Origin: Oceanobacillus massiliensis str. N'diop
GTDB lineage: Bacteria; Bacillota; Bacilli; Bacillales; Amphibacillaceae
DNA: 64,000 nt
Assembly: GCF_000285495.1 (NCBI RefSeq)
Contig: NZ_HE610978.1
Span: 689,343 to 753,342, forward strand
Reading direction: 5' to 3'
Of this stretch, positions 62,829 to 64,000 are shown one piece after another. The position numbers and the translations under genes were made by a program. The notes beneath the pieces were generated by a model. The model ran no database searches. It was not told the origin of the DNA and saw only the letters and a program-made list of their open reading frames with translations. Numbering within the stretch: the stretch's first letter is position 1; the number at the start of each line of letters is the position of its first letter.

Positions 62829-63986
62829 ATGAAACGATTTGGTTTACTTTCAAGAATTATTACAGCAATTATCTTCGGTATTGTCATTGGCTCCATAGCA
62901 AATAATTGGTTCATCCGTCTATTTGCGACTTTCAATGGACTCTTCGGTAACTTTTTGAGCTTTATAATTCCACTTATTATTATCGGTTTCATCACACCAG
63001 GGATCGGGTTTATGGGACGCGGCGCCGGTAAACTGTTAGGTCTGACTGCACTTCTGGCATACGCATCAACCGTCATTGCCGGAATCATTGCATATTTCTC
63101 TGCAAGGGCATTATACCCTTCCATACTTAGCGGTCAGTCGCTGAAGAACTTCTCAGATCCTACCCAGGGACTGAGCGAAGCTTTTTTCACCGTCGAAATG
63201 GCACCTCCTATTGAAGTTGTTACAGCACTTCTAATTTCATTTGTAATCGGTATTGGAATAGCAGCAACTAAGAGTGATGCACTTCTAACATTATCAAATG
63301 ACTTTCGCGACATTATACAGCTTGTCATTGCCAAAGTGATAATCCCATTGCTTCCGTTTCATATTTTTGGGATATTCGCCAATATGACGTATGCGGGACA
63401 AGTTGCAACCATCTTAAGTGTCTTTGCAAAAGTGTTTATCATGATCATCATTTTACATATCCTGTACTTGATTTTTCAATATTCCATTGCAGGTTCCCTA
63501 AGCAGACAGAATCCCTTTGCCATGCTAAAAAAAATGTCACCCGCCTATTTTACGGCTTTGGGCACACAATCATCTGCAGCAACAATCCCTGTAACGCTAC
63601 AGCATACTAAAAAGCTTAAGGTTCGGGAAAACACGGCTGACTTCACAGTCCCACTTTTGGCAAACATTCACTTGTCCGGAAGCACCATTACTTTAATGAG
63701 CTGTGCGATGGCAGTTATGTTTCTGCAGGGTGAATCCACGGCATTTGGGATTGTCCTCCCGTTTCTGCTAATGCTTGGAATAACGTTGGTAGCCGCTCCT
63801 GGAGTCCCAGGAGGAGCTGTAATGGCTGCCATTGGCCTATTAGAAACCATGCTTGGCTTCGGACCAACCATGGTCTCACTCATGATAGCCCTATACCTAG
63901 CTCAAGACAGCTTCGGAACGGCATGTAATGTAACCGGCGACGGTGCAATTACATCCATAACAGACACACTAAGCAAAAAAAGATGA
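62829..63986 (+). CDS. Dicarboxylate/amino acid:cation symporter (SDF family)
   Basis: The 385-residue symporter has eight helices and two re-entrant loops. The first serine-rich hairpin is TALGTQSSAATIPVTLQHTK, the second is GVPGGAVMAAIG, and the helix 8 substrate Asp/Asn region is QDSFGTACNVTGDGAIT. It imports glutamate, aspartate, serine or C4-dicarboxylates with Na+ or H+. It ends 14 bases before the window edge; neighbours beyond are unknown. AAGGGGAG precedes ATG 62829. Confidence 0.93.
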   Translation: MKRFGLLSRIITAIIFGIVIGSIANNWFIRLFATFNGLFGNFLSFIIPLIIIGFITPGIGFMGRGAGKLLGLTALLAYASTVIAGIIAYFSARALYPSILSGQSLKNFSDPTQGLSEAFFTVEMAPPIEVVTALLISFVIGIGIAATKSDALLTLSNDFRDIIQLVIAKVIIPLLPFHIFGIFANMTYAGQVATILSVFAKVFIMIIILHILYLIFQYSIAGSLSRQNPFAMLKKMSPAYFTALGTQSSAATIPVTLQHTKKLKVRENTADFTVPLLANIHLSGSTITLMSCAMAVMFLQGESTAFGIVLPFLLMLGITLVAAPGVPGGAVMAAIGLLETMLGFGPTMVSLMIALYLAQDSFGTACNVTGDGAITSITDTLSKKR

Positions 63987-64000
63987 AACCAGTTAATGGT

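Overview
The window is a stretch of chromosome from a low-GC, endospore-forming member of the Bacillaceae. Several things point there: a gamma-type small acid-soluble spore protein, LtaS, AGGAGG ribosome sites, CcpA cre boxes, a PyrR attenuator, a TPP riboswitch, and a block with Bacillus subtilis-like content (trmB, ytzH, ytmP, thpR, an RsuA-type pseudouridine synthase, ytgP, ytfP). The wide range of uptake and catabolic genes would suit a halotolerant genus such as Oceanobacillus or Virgibacillus, but the genus is inference only. I see no rRNA, tRNA, CRISPR array, prophage or insertion sequence.

Layout. 0-8 kb: the tail of a cut-off gene, a Nudix hydrolase, a HAD phosphatase, and a sensor kinase/response regulator/ABC exporter set with the gene order of the B. 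subtilis linearmycin-resistance locus lnrJKLMN. 8-14 kb: an orphan amino-acid-type binding lipoprotein, a three-gene GNAT/DHFR-like/kinase-like operon, an aldo/keto reductase, and a CstA-family transporter with a cre box. 14-15.9 kb: a peptidase E-like protein and an EndoI-type nuclease. 16-24.5 kb: a tricarboxylate module with a CitST-like two-component system, tctC-tctB-tctA, the flavoprotein tcuA and an SLC13 permease whose reading frame appears broken just after its start codon; a perfect cre palindrome lies before tctC. 24.7-30 kb: ltaS and a Fur-controlled siderophore uptake locus (yfiY / yfiZ-yfhA type). 30-36 kb: a four-gene catabolic operon (regulator, class III aminotransferase, YjiH-type membrane protein, FAD-linked oxidase) led by a regulator with degenerate AAA+ motifs. 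36-43.7 kb: an ABC-F protein, small spore-type genes, an acyl-CoA dehydrogenase, a 2-hydroxyacid dehydrogenase, rocD and a macrodomain protein. 43.8-47 kb: a riboswitch-controlled thiamine-precursor ABC operon (thiY, a thiamine-binding protein, thiX, thiZ). 47-54.5 kb: a SWIM/SNF2 helicase, prfC, yjzC and the uracil permease. 54.6-64 kb: the conserved housekeeping block and an SDF-type symporter.

The most unusual content is repetitive DNA. (1) A short dispersed element beginning AGGTGCCTGTCACTTCCCG and ending TTTTGTCGAA occurs 13 times between 12.4 and 52.2 kb. Most copies sit at or inside the 3' end of a co-oriented gene. Five copies overlap gene ends: four encode C-terminal tails, read in three different frames, and one supplies only the stop codon. 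(2) Two 71-bp copies of a compound form, a terminator hairpin plus the element, differ at one base and bracket the thiamine-precursor operon. (3) A tandem array of about 22 units of 20 bp, GC-rich and open in all frames of one strand, fills the space between yjzC and the uracil permease. A shorter AT-rich array with about the same period lies near 11 kb.

Other points to follow up are a start-stop codon pair and a five-codon mini-ORF in the leader of the release factor gene prfC, and the regulator at 34.3-35.7 kb, which lacks the sigma-54 contact motif.
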